A stretch of DNA of 64,000 bases from Dama dama. Taxonomy: Eukaryota > Chordata > Mammalia > Artiodactyla > Cervidae. The DNA is taken from contig NC_083681.1 in assembly GCF_033118175.1 (NCBI RefSeq), forward strand, positions 15,270,001-15,334,000, read 5' to 3'. Below the pieces are notes generated by a model. The model searched no databases. It saw only the letters and a program-made list of their open reading frames with translations, and had not been told where the DNA came from. The number at the start of each line of letters is the position of its first letter. Position 1 is the first letter of the stretch. This document shows positions 53,761 to 64,000 of this stretch, piece by piece. A program made the position numbers and the translations under genes.

Positions 53761-55404
53761 TTTTTGGAAAACTGCCCATCTCTGCTTCACTTAGTTGTTG
53801 TTTTTCTGGGGTTTTATACTGATCCTTCTTGTGGGACTTATTCCTCTGCCATTTCATTTTGTCTCACTTTCTGTGATTGTGTTTTCTGTTCCATGGGCTG
53901 TAAGACTGTAGTTCTTTCTGCTTCTCCTGTCTGCTCTGTTCAGTAAGAATTTTTCCTACCAACTTTTTGAACTGCAAGTATGATAAACTGATTCTCTCTG
54001 TTTCTCAGGGGTTTTGGGGGGAGAGTTTTCGCTTGCTTTTTCAATTGGGAGTAGTTGCTCTGCCTTATCGTTTCATTTAACTTTCTCTGTTTCTATGAAC
54101 TTAGGTGAAACATGTATCTATCACAATCCTGAAGAGGTGTTTTCATGTGGGATCATCCCTATATGGGCTGTATGTGCTAAATGTCTTCAGTGCCAGGGCG
54201 AAATTTAATTTGCACACCAGCTATACCTTTCCTTATGGTGTACTGGCCACTATCACCTTGATAGAGGGTGTGGCTGGTGTTTGAGGAGCTAAAGCCTGCA
54301 CAGGGTATGAGGTGGGAGTTCCTTTCTGCTCAGTGGCCCTGTCAGGGATGTGATCTGCTCCCAAGTTGCTGGAGCAGAAGCCCTGAAGTTGGACTCAAGC
54401 AGGCTTTGTTCCCCGTTAAAAGTGTGATTTTCCTTCTCCCTGAACTGGGGCCTTTGCCCCAGTGAAAGGGAATGCTGATGTAACTTGAGACCTGTGTGTT
54501 TACAGAGGTCCAATGTACTGCCTGTGTAAGCATCTATGATTCCACTCAGATGCACCCTAAGGTTGCACCCTTTACCCGATTGTGGTCATCCCAGATTAGT
54601 ACAGTGCTGTGTGGAGCGAATGGTGCTGGAGCATTCAGTTGGCTGGGACTGGAGTTCACGGTGGTTGTAGGAATTTAAGTGGCTGTGCTGCTAACAGAAG
54701 GGGGTTGCTTCTGGGGCGCTGCTTAAATGCTAACAGTGGCCATCACTGCCCCACCTGGACTACATCCCAGATGCCCAGACTGCCTCCGCATCCCTAGTTC
54801 AAGTTTTTTCCCAGTTGCTGGTGATGCTAGATCCGCTGCCAAGCTGTGGCATGAATTGAGCAGGGAAGATGCATTTGCTTACCTTAGATTGGGGAGTGCA
54901 CTGAGGTGGCTGCAACAAGGACAGATCTCTCTCCACCCTCTCTGGGGGCAAGCCATACCCATGCATGCCCATGAGTGATGTCTTGTCTTCTCCAGCCTTT
55001 TTACTTGTCTAGCAGTTCTCCAAGCAGCCAAGGATATCTTGTCTTCCCTGAATAAGACCCCAAAACTGGGACATTAAGCCTCTGGCTTAACCCCCTCATC
55101 CCCCTGGACAAGTGTCTGTCCCTGTACAGCCTTCTTTTCGTTTTAGTCCCTTCCCAGGAGCACAGGTCCCAACTCAATGTTTTTTGGGTTTTTTTTTTTT
55201 TTCATGCTATTTGATTATGTGGGAATATTTTTTGTAGCCTTGGTTATATAGGCATTCTGCCAGTTTGCAGATAGTTTTCCATGAGAATTGTTCCACATGT
55301 AGATGTATTTTTGACATATTTATGGGAGGAGGCAAGCTACACATCCTCTCTTCTTCCTCTGCCATCTTAATCCCCATCCAAATCACCTCACTTTTCACTG
55401 TGAC

Positions 55405-55540
55405 TCATGTGTTTGTCTACGCCCCTAATCAGACTATAAGCATCTGATGGGTAGGGGCAGTATCTCACCTTCCCTACTTTTATATTCCTAGTTACATAGT
55501 TTTGGCACATCAGCAGCATTTCAGTGAACACTTTAAATCA
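55405..55540 (+). repeat. L2 LINE 3' end relic
   Basis: gactataagcatctgatggg, tatattcctagttacatagt and ttggcacatcagcagcattt follow the pattern of an L2 3' terminus. Diverged. Confidence 0.6.
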
Positions 55541-56892
55541 TGGATTAATTAAAAATAAAACCTCTTATGCCAAAGAACCAAATCATAAAAAGTAAGATAA
55601 TAGAGAATGCACTTACATTCCTAACCATGCATTTTCAGAGACTCCACTCCATATTACAGGTAACCAGATGGGTCTCAGGCAAAAGGACTGGAATGTAATA
55701 ATGTAAGAAAAAGAGGAGAGTGAAAAAGCTGGCTTAAAACTCAACATTCAAAAAACAAAGATCTTGCAGATTCAACTTTCTCTGCATTACTCTCCCCTGT
55801 TCCCAAGAATAATCAAGTTAGCTATCGTTTATATGTAAACTCAAAATGCCATTAAAAAGCAGAGTCAATATTCTGAAACACCACAAGATGGGGATGTTAC
55901 TCCATTTAAAATAGCCTTTTTTCTCCCTTTAAACTTTCTTCATAGGGCTTAATTAATACTTTCTCAAAAATCAAGAGTTCGAGATCCTCTATAGTTCCAA
56001 ATGAAGTTAGATTCAAAACTATTTAAATAACAAAATTGTAACAGTGACTTCCAGTTAAAATGTGTCAGGGAAGTATGAGTTATGTTGCTTCTCCTCTCTC
56101 TTTGCACATTTGTCTTTTATATGCATCTTCACTCGTGTGTGTGTGCGTGGTGTGTGTGTTATCTTCTAGGTGTTGACTGTCCTTTCCTTCTGTTACTCTA
56201 TTGTTCTATATGTGTGCCTCCCATGCTGTGACTCTGTTATCACCATAATTGTCTCTCTAAATTGTGTCCAGCTCCTGTTACAATCCCAGGATCAAACAAT
56301 CATGTCTGTATTAGTCTTGTGAACATGTGTGTATGCCTTCCTTTTTGTTTCTATTCTTCCTTATCTCTTCTGTTTTTTCCATTTAAAAAATCTTTACATA
56401 GCAGAAGATTCAGGTAGTTCACAGTCTCAAAAGTATTTCTTTCTCTTCCCTACCCTTTAACTCTATTTAACTACTCCTATTTCTCTCCCTTAAATCCACT
56501 AAATGTTTGATTTTTTAAGTAGCCATTATTATTAAACCAAATTAAGATATAGAAAAACACTTTATGTGTTTTATATGTTCCCTGAGTAGGGTATAGGTAT
56601 GTGTGAGAGAGAGAGTGTGTGTTTATAAATACTTTTTTTCCTCTGGATGCCTTGAAGTTGATACAAGAGAAATCTCCTATTCAATTGATTTACATGATTT
56701 GTGGACAGACTTAAGTAGAAAAGCAAACCTCATTTTGATCTACTATACCAGTCAGAAATCACAGTCTGCAGGGAGAATTTGACTTAGTTATCTATTGATC
56801 AAAATTTTGTATTTTATCTAACGTGGAACTGAGTTGCTTAATTTCACTATCAAATTCATGAAATAATAAAATATATTTTTTTTAAAGTTACA
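55541..56892. other. Mostly unique sequence with a BovB scrap and GT repeats
   Basis: No gene. A 57-bp BovB piece is at 55711-55767 (listed). Short GT-rich runs lie at 56134-56160 and 56602-56622. The rest is AT-rich. Confidence 0.4.
55711..55767 (+). repeat. 57-bp internal BovB scrap
   Basis: agaggagagtgaaaaagctgg followed by ttaaaactcaacattc (split for length) matches 49110-49165 of the BovB fragment almost base for base. It has neither a BovB 3' end nor a tail, so it is not a normal insertion end. Confidence 0.85.
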
Positions 56893-57049
56893 ATGGAGAG
56901 AACAAGACGGCGGGGGAGTGGGTGGACGTGGAGTACATCTCTCTCCACAGATACACCAGGAATAAACCTTCAGACACAGAAGTGCATGCAGAACTCCTGC
57001 TGAGAGTGGACAGGAGTCTCTGACCAGCGCAAAAGAGTATGTAGAACCA

Positions 57050-57118
57050 TGCAAAAACCACTACAATATTGTAAAGAGTAATTAGCCTCCAACTAATAAG
57101 AATAAATGAAAAAAAAAA
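57050..57118 (+). mobile_element. 69-bp L1 3' end nested in the L1 5' UTR
   Basis: gtaattagcctccaactaat-type text (57078-57099) plus an A11 tail is the last part of a ruminant L1 3' UTR. It is flanked by 16-bp repeats agagtatgtagaacca (57034-57049) and agaatatgtagaacca (57119-57134), one mismatch. It is absent from the homologous place in the first L1 (about 690). Confidence 0.93.
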
Positions 57119-59558
57119 AGAATATGTAGAACCAAATAAAACTTGGGAGGACTAAGGAAGTAGGGGGGGAAACTGGAGTGTTAGTAGGACTGGACCTGCC
57201 CTTGGTGGGGGCGGGGAACTGAAGCAGGTGTCCAATCCCCACATCGGGGCAATTATCTGAGTCAGAAGAGAAACATTTAAGGCTGAGAGTGAAACAGCTG
57301 ATCTGTGGCAGCCTAAATGGAATGAGAATCAGACAGTCCTTGCCGCAGCCATGCATACCCCAGGTAGGGACGCAGGTCTCCCGGAAGGCGCAGTGGCTGG
57401 GAGCTGGAGTTTGGGGATTGTGGAGCAATCCCAGGGCAAGGGCTGCTGTTGACTGTGGAGAGATGGATCAAGGAGATGTGAGGGAGGAGACTATGGTGGG
57501 AAATGCCTGTGGAGGAAAGCCAGGCAGCCATGGAAGCAAGGCAATACTGCTGAGTCACGAGTAGGTGGTGGAACCATCACATTAGCCTCTCTCCCCACAT
57601 GCCAGCATCCGCAGCTGAACAATAGAGAGGCTGGTCCATCAAACACCTGATGCACTGAACTACAGAGTAGAACCCCAGCCAGGGGGCCCCTCTATGTGAC
57701 TGACGTGCTGAAAAACAGAGAAGGACTCCAGGCAGAGGAGCTCTCTAAGTGTCTGAACAGGCGGAGCTATGGAGAAAGACTGGCCAAAGAGGCCTTCTAA
57801 TCACCAGCTACAAGAGGCTCGAAAAAAGACTCTGATAGGGCCATAACTCCTGCGGTAGAGGCAATCCGTGTCCCTGAACATTTTGCGATGCCAGGGTCCC
57901 TGCAAATCAGGCAGCTGTACCACCTTCATGCTCAATTCTCACTGGGGTAGAGCTGCCACAGGCAAAAAAATTCTTGCGTCTATGTGTACAGGGTCATATT
58001 GGTAGTGTCCGACTCCTCGCAACCCTGTAGACTGTGACCTACCAGGCTTCTCTGTCAGGGGGTTTCTCCAGGCAAGAATACTGGAGTGTATTGGCCAACA
58101 CTGGTTGCCATACCCTTCCAGAGCACTATATTTCCTGCTGCCCTGGCCGCCAGCCCCTCTGAGTACCTGGTGCTGCCAGAACCCTTGGAATCCAAGCAGC
58201 TGCACCACCTCCACACCTGGCCCTCACAGGGGCAAACCCAAGTCCTCCAGGGCAGCCTCAGGAGCAAACCCCAGTGGACGACCCACATGCAGAGGTGGAC
58301 ATAAAACCACAACTGAAACCCAGGGCCAGTGTGGCTAAGGAAGAAGACCCCAAAACTTCCCACCAGCTCTACCAGCTGGGGATTAAATCCACACGATCAG
58401 CTAGGCAGACACTGTGTCTATGGAATACACAAAAGGGCATTGAGAGCTCCCACAAAAGAAAACGCACTAGTTCTGATGGCTGTGGACATTGGAGGCAAGA
58501 ACACACAGGAGTAGGACCAGGTTAGAGTCTGAGCTGCCCCCACAGCAGGTCCAGAGATCAGCACAGTGTTGGAGGGCATCCTAGGGAGGTGAGTAGATCA
58601 TGACTCCCAGCAGGGAAGGGCTCTGACAGCAGTGACTCAAGAAAAATATTTATTCTTCTGATGTTTTGAGTTGTTCTATAGATTCTTTTGGATTTTTTCT
58701 TTTTTCTTTTTTTCTTTTTTCCCCCTCTGTTGTATTTGTCAATTTTATTGACACTATGATATCTAATTAAGATTTTGAGCTTTTTTTTTCTAAGTCACAT
58801 TTTTTATTCTTGTTATAAATCTCTGCCTCTACATTGGGCTTTTGCTGTTCTGGGGAGTCCCCCCTACCTCTTTTTTCTCTTTCTTTAATTTTAATTTTTT
58901 AAGGCTACAATATTTTTCTACATTTATTCCTTTGTTTGCCTTTCCTACTGTTCTTTTCCCCTTGCAGTTAATCTTTACTGTATATAAATCTTCTTCATCT
59001 TCCTCTATGTAACTTTGTATATATATCCTTTCTTTTCTTTCTTTCCTTTTCTCTCAACATATTTGTTAGCTTAGTTTCCATTGCTTTATTCCCCCACCTG
59101 TCACCTTGCTTTAGTTTTGCTTTATAGTTTCTGCTTTAGTTAGTTTTGTTCTTAACTGGTAAATATAATTTATTTCCTTTGTCCACCAGGTCAATCTATT
59201 CTACTTTATTTTTGTTGGACTGTTTTGACTTTGTTCATGGGTGTATATGTACATGTGTATATTCCATTATTTTAATTATTATTTGCCTGATTTTACAACT
59301 GCCATTGGTCTGGGGTTCATGTTTGGTTTCTCATTTATGGATATTTGTTTTAATCTCACTTAATGCCATAACAAACCACTTGTGGAATCTCTGTTCCTGA
59401 CCAAAGATTAACCTTTGAGCCTTTGGAGTGGGAACATGGACTCCAAGACCCTAGACTACCAGAGAACTAACCCTAGGGAGTATCAAATAGTGAGAATTCA
59501 CACAAAGGAAATGACTTGAATACAAGACCCAGCATGACCCGACCACCAGAAGCACCCT

Positions 59559-60773
59559 ATGAAGGCCGCCTCATCTAAACAACAAACAAAACTAAAATAC
59601 AAACCCAATCATCGGCAGACAGGATTACCACCTCACTCAGCCTTGCCCACCAGCGGAAAAACAAACAACAAACAAAAAATTAGCACATATCTTACACTAT
59701 CCGAAGCTTACACAAACCACTGGACCAACCTTAGGAGGGGAGAAACCAAAAGGAAGAAAGAATTCAACCTTGGAGCCTGGGAAAAGGAGACCTCAAATGC
59801 AATAAGTTTAAAAAAAAAAAAGAAAGAAAGAAAGAAAGAAAAAGAAAAGGCAGAGAAATACTACACAAATGAAGGAACAAACTAGAAACAAATAAATGAG
59901 GAGGAAATAGGCAATCTACCTGAAAAAGAATTCAGAATAATAATAGTAAAGATTATAAAAAACCTTGAAAACAAAATAGAGAAAATGCAAGAATTAATTA
60001 ACAAAGACCTAGAAGAATTAAAGAATAAACATACAGAAACAAACAACACAATTACTAAAATTAAAAATACTCTAGAAGGAATCAATAGCAGAATATCTGA
60101 AGGAGAAGAATGAATCAGTGAGCTGGAAGATAAAATGGTAGAAATAATTTCTGAAGAGCAGAATAAAGTAAAAAGAATGAAAAGAACTGAGGATAGTCTC
60201 AGAGACCTCTGAGACATTATCAAATACATGAACTTTTGAACTGCAGGGGTCCTGGAAAAAGAAGAGAAAAACAAAGGGTATGAGAAAATTTTTGAATAGA
60301 TTATAGTTGAAAATTTCCCCAACATGAAAAAGGAAATAGTCAGTCAAGTCCAAGAGGCACAAAGAGTCCCATATTGGATAAACCTAAGGAGAAACAGGCC
60401 AAGACACATATTAATCAGACTAACAAATACTAAACACAAAGAAAGAATATTAAAAGCACCAACAGAGAAGCAACAAGGAAAATACAATGGAAACCCCATA
60501 CACTTAACAGCTGATCTTTCAACAGAAACTCTGTAGGCTAGAGGGAATGGCAGGATATATTTAAAGTACCAAAAGGGAAAATTTTACAACCAAGATTACT
60601 GTACCCGGCAAAGATCTCATTCAAAATTGATGGAGAAATAAAAAGCCTTTCAGACAAGCAAAAGTTAAGAGAATTCAGTACCACCAAACCAGCTTTACAA
60701 CAAATGTTAAAGGGACTTATACTGTCAAGAAATAGAATAAAAAAGATCTACAAAATCAACCCCAAACAGTTAA
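59559..60773 (+). pseudogene. L1 ORF1 of the second copy, degenerate
   Basis: It starts MKAASSKQQTKLKYKPNHRQ and matches the first copy through KEFNLGAWEKETSNAIS. An A/AAAG-rich expansion at 59808-59852 adds Lys/Glu codons, and a stop follows at about 59883. The coiled coil (about 59890-60110) and the C-terminal region (VSQVQEAQRVPYWINLRRN from 60324) are clear but in different frames or behind stops; the final taa is at 60771-60773. Non-functional. Confidence 0.87.
59808..59852. repeat. A-rich / (AAAG)n expansion within L1 ORF1
   Basis: An A run is followed by about five AAAG units. The first L1 has only a short A run at the same place (3341-3349), so this is an expansion specific to this copy. 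Confidence 0.93.
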
Positions 60774-60777
60774 GAAA

Positions 60778-62000
60778 ATGGCAATAAGAACATGTATACC
60801 AATAATTACTTTAAATGTAAATGGTTTAAATGCTCCAAACAAAAGACACATAGTGGCTGAATGGATACAAAAACAAGATCCATATATATGCTCTCTACAA
60901 GAAACCCACTTCAGACCTAAAGACACATATAGACTAAAAGTGGGAGGATGGAAAAATATATTCCATGCAAATGGGAAGCAAAAGAAAGCTGGAGTAGCAA
61001 TCTTCATATCAGACAAAATAGACCTTAAGATAAAGAAGATTACAAGAGGTAAGAAAGGACACTACATAATGATCAAGGGATCAATCCAAATGAAGATATA
61101 ACAATTGTAAATATCTATGTACCCAACATAGGAGCACCTCAATATATAAGACAAACACTAACAGACAAAAAGAAGTTGACAGTAACACAATAATAGTAGG
61201 AGACATTAGCACCCCACTGAAACCAAAGGACAGATCATCAAACAGAAAATTAATAAGGAAACACAAGTCTTAAATGATACATTACATGAGATGGATCTCA
61301 CTGATATTTTCAGGACATTCCATCCAAATGCAGAAGAATATAGTTTATTCTCAAGTGCATATGGAACATTCTCCAGGATAGACCATATCTTGGGTCACAA
61401 ATCAAACCTCAGTAAATATAAGATTGAAATCAATCAACCATCTTCTCTAACCACAATGTAATGAAACTAGATATCAGTTACAAGGAAAAAACCTCTAAGA
61501 AACACAAACACATGAAGATTAAACAACACATTGCTAAATAACCAACAGGTTACTGAAGAAATCAAAAGGGAAATTAAAAAAAAAATTCTAGAAACAAATG
61601 ACAATGAAAACACAACAACTCAAAACCTATGGGATGCAACAAAAGCAGTTCTAGGAGGAAAGTTTATAGTAATACAATCCTACCTCAAGACACCTAAAAC
61701 AACTGGAAAAAGAAGGACAGACAAACAAACAAACAAACAAACAAAAAAACAAAATTAGTAGAAGGAAAGAAATCATAAAGATATGAGCAGAAATAAAGGA
61801 AAAAGAAATGAAAGAAACAATAGTAAAGATTAATCAAATGAAAACCTGGTTCCTTGAGAAGATTAACAAAATCGACAAACCGTTAGCCAGACTCATCACG
61901 AAAAACAGAGAAGAATCAAATCAACAAAATTAGAAATGAAGATGGAGAGGTTACAACAGACAATGCAGAAATACAAAGGATTATAAGAGACTATTATGAA
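60778..62000 (+). pseudogene. L1 ORF2 endonuclease region, frameshifted, 3' part beyond BovB
   Basis: The first frame (60778-61101) gives a well-preserved endonuclease start: TLNVNGLNAPNKRH and LQETHFRPKDTYRLK with the catalytic Asn and Glu. A frameshift follows near 61090. The later GDxN motif reads D-I-S-T-P-L at about 61203-61220, so the usual Asn is Ser. The region up to 62000 corresponds to the endonuclease and the linker before the reverse transcriptase; the reverse transcriptase is not in the window. Confidence 0.87.
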
Positions 62001-64000
62001 CAGTTCAGTTCAGTTCAATCGCTCAGTCATGCCAGACTCTTTGCAACCCCATGAACCGCAGCACGCCGAGCCTCCCCTGTCCATCCCCAACTCCCGGAGT
62101 CCACCCGAACCCATGTCCATTGAGTCGATGATGCCATCAAACCATCTCATCCTCTGTCGTCCCTTTCGCCTCCTGCCCTCAATCTTTCCCAGCATCATGG
62201 TCCTTTCAAATGTGTCAGCTCTTCGCATCAGGTGGCCAATGTATTGGAGTTTCAGCTTTAACATCAGTCCTTCCAATGAACACCCAGGACTGATCTCCTT
62301 TAGGATGGACTGGTTGGATCTCCTTGCAGGCCAAGGGACTCTCAAGGGTCTTCTCCAGCACCACAGTTCAAAAGCTAATATTTGTCGGTGCTCAGCTTCC
62401 TTTATAGTCCAACTCTCACATCCATATATGACCATTGGAAAAACCATAGCCTTGACTAGAGGGACCTTTGTCGGCAAAGTAATGTCTCTGCTTTTTAATA
62501 TGCTATCTAGTTTGGTCATAACTTTCCTTCCAAGGAGTAAGTGTCTTTTAATTTCATGTCTGCAATCAACATCTGCAGTGATTTTGGAGCCCAGAAAAAT
62601 AAAGTCAGCCAGTGTTTCCACTCTTTCCCCATCTGCCATGAAGTGATGGGAACAATGCCACAATCAGTTTTCTGAATGTTGAGCTTTAAGCCAACATTTT
62701 CACTCTCCTCTTTCACTTTCATCAAGAGGTTCTTGAGTTCTTCTTCACTTTCTGCCACAAGGGTGGTGTCATCTGCATATCTGAGGTTACTGATATTTCT
62801 CCCGGCAATCTTGATTCCAGCTTGTGCTTCTTCCAGCCTAGCATTTATCATGATGTACTCTGCATATAAGTTAAATAAGCAGGGTGACAATATACAGCCT
62901 TGACATACTCCTTTTCCTGTTTGGAACCAGTCTGTTGTTCCATGTCCAGTTCTAACTGTTGCTTCCTGACCTGCATACAGGTTTCTCAAGAGGCAGGTCA
63001 GGTGGTCTGGTATGCCCATCTCTTTCAGAATTTTCCACAATTTATTGTGATCCACACAGTCGAAGGCTTTGGCGTAGTCAATAAAGCAGAAATAGACATT
63101 TTTCCTTAACTCTTGCTTTTTTCGATGATCCATCGGGTGTTAGCAATTTGATCTCTGGTTCCTCTGCTTTTTCTAAATCCAACTTGAACATCTGGAAGTC
63201 CATGGTTCATGTATTGCTGAAGCCTGGCTTGGAGAATTTTGAGCATTACTTTACCAGTGTGTGAGATGAGTGCAATTGTGCAGTAGTTTGAGCATTCTTC
63301 GAGATTGTCTTTCTTTGGGATTGGAATGAAAACGGACCTTTTCCAGTCCTGTGGCCACTGCTGAGTTTTCCAAATTTGCTGGCATATTGAGTGCAGCACT
63401 TTAACAGTGTCATCTTTCAGGATTTGAAATAGCTCAACTGGAACTCCATCACCTCCACTCGCTTTGTTCATAGTGATGCTTCCTAAGGCCCACCTGCCTT
63501 CACATTCCAGGATGTCTGGCTCTAGGTGAGTGATCACGCCATCATGATTATCTGGGTCATGAAGATCTTTCTTGTACAGTTCTTCTGTGTATTCTTGCCA
63601 CCTCTTCTTAATATCCTCTGCTTCTGTTAGGTCCATACCATTTCTGTCCTTTATTGAGCCCATCTTTGCATGAAATGTTCCCTTGGTATCTCTGATTTTC
63701 TTGAAGAGATCTCTAGTCTTTCCCATTGTGTTGTTTTCCTCTATTTCTTTGCATTGATCGCTGAGGGAGGCTTTCTTATCTCTTCTTGCTATCCCTGGAA
63801 CTCTGCATTCTAATGGGTATATCTTTCCTTTTCTCCTTTGCTTTTCACTTCACGTCTTTTCACAGCTATTCGTAAGGCCTCCTCAGACAACCATTTTGCT
63901 TTGTTGCATTTCTTTTTCTTGGGGATGGTCTTGATTCCTTCCTCCTGTACAATGTCACGAACCTCCATCCATGGTTCATCAGGCATGCTATCAGATCTAG
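62001..64000 (-). mobile_element. BovB (RTE) LINE, long antisense copy running off the window
   Basis: The 3' terminus (cagttcagttcagttcaatc on the plus strand) is at 62001; reverse-transcriptase coding sequence continues to the window edge. It is the longest BovB here (at least 2.0 kb) and sits inside the second L1. The 5' end and endonuclease, if present, lie past 64000. Confidence 0.96.
62010..64000 (-). pseudogene. BovB ORF2 reverse transcriptase, nearly intact but frameshifted, partial
   Basis: Reading on the minus strand, the frame to 63106 covers the fingers (MNKASGGDGVPVELFQILK; RSVFIPIPKK). The next frame (63133-62516) carries the palm: CFIDYAKAFD at about 63087-63058 with the first catalytic Asp, and YADD at 62779-62768. 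The last frame (62663-62010) gives the C-terminal part (DFIFLGSKITADVD; SWTIKEAEHR). One extra A in an A run near 63120 and a second change near 62640 create the shifts. All catalytic residues visible in the window are retained. An RTE enzyme normally has an upstream endonuclease, which is off-window. Confidence 0.9.

Larger units (their letters stand above)
52788..55376 (-). mobile_element. L1 LINE 5' UTR and ORF1, antisense, different subfamily
   Basis: The 5' end lies at about 55376, where the minus strand reads a YY1-like aagatggcag (55368-55359). The 5' UTR runs to about 53950 and does not match the 5' UTRs at 541 and 56893, so this is another L1 subfamily. ORF1 follows: INSRITKAEEHVNDLEDRM near 53300 and VTQVQEAQGVPGKINPRKN near 53050. 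It is broken by a Bov-A2 at 53421-53663 and ends at the BovB junction; most of ORF2 is missing. Confidence 0.88.
56893..62000 (+). mobile_element. Second L1 LINE of the same family, 5' end to ORF2, split by BovB
   Basis: It aligns from its 5' end with the L1 at 541: gagaacaagacggcgg start, YY1 core altered (agacggc), long 5' UTR, T-rich section at about 58660-59395, ORF1 59559-60773, ORF2 from 60778. A 69-bp younger L1 end sits at 57050-57118. At 62000 an antisense BovB interrupts ORF2 at a point equivalent to about 5518 of the first copy; the rest of the L1 should lie beyond the window. Confidence 0.93.

Noticed and set aside
62010..62646. Long plus-strand frame (216 codons at 61996-62646) opposite the BovB
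   Set aside because: It is the antisense shadow of the BovB ORF2 C terminus; similar shadows occur at 8073-8417, 8961-9443 and 49372-49776 for the other BovB copies.

Overview
This window is mammalian, and specifically ruminant, nuclear DNA. The diagnosis rests on its interspersed repeats: BovB (RTE-clade) LINEs, tRNA-Glu/BovB-composite Bov-tA SINEs, a dimeric Bov-A2 SINE, CHR-type SINEs of the whale-hippo-ruminant lineage and ruminant-type L1 elements with a very long 5' UTR. Under these lie older mammalian relics: MIR, L2, MLT1 (MaLR), a MER20-like and a MER5-like DNA transposon. Repeats alone do not separate cattle, sheep, goat or deer. I found no functional protein-coding gene, no rRNA and no standalone tRNA gene; every long reading frame I could identify is a retrotransposon relic.

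Layout. 1-540: unique AT-rich DNA. 541-9746: a near full-length L1 (plus) bounded by an exact 13-bp target-site duplication, broken by two antisense BovB 3' fragments (7962-8402, 8849-9697). 9747-20280: mostly unique DNA with a MER20-like transposon, an old L1 3' end and five Bov-tA insertions. 20285-20960: repeat-free DNA holding a CpG-retaining, homeodomain-motif-rich block flanked by two CTCF-like motifs; this is the best regulatory candidate. 21945-24210: several L1 3' ends, including a twin-primed (5'-inverted) copy, plus an MLT1 LTR. 24211-33656: unique DNA with MIR, L2, CHR and Bov-tA copies and a long polypurine tract. 33671-35518: three L1 fragments. 35519-42300: unique DNA, SINEs, MLT1 LTRs and a very short L1. 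42965-46870: retroviral LTR-like sequences. 47286-49819: SINEs and a BovB 3' fragment. 51040-55376: an antisense L1 carrying a 5' BovB piece and a Bov-A2. 56893-64000: a second L1 of the same family as the first, invaded by an antisense BovB that runs off the window.

How the parts relate. The L1 copies supply (or once supplied) the retrotransposition machinery used by SINEs such as Bov-tA, while BovB contributed sequence modules to the SINEs. The window contains both parents (BovB 5' region at about 51840, BovB 3' ends) and the derived SINEs. All the autonomous elements visible here carry stops or frameshifts. I did not find an evident new biological system; the observations most worth follow-up are the 20.3-20.96 kb candidate regulatory block, a SINE/BovB-like module shared by both L1 5' UTRs, and several unusual insertion structures.
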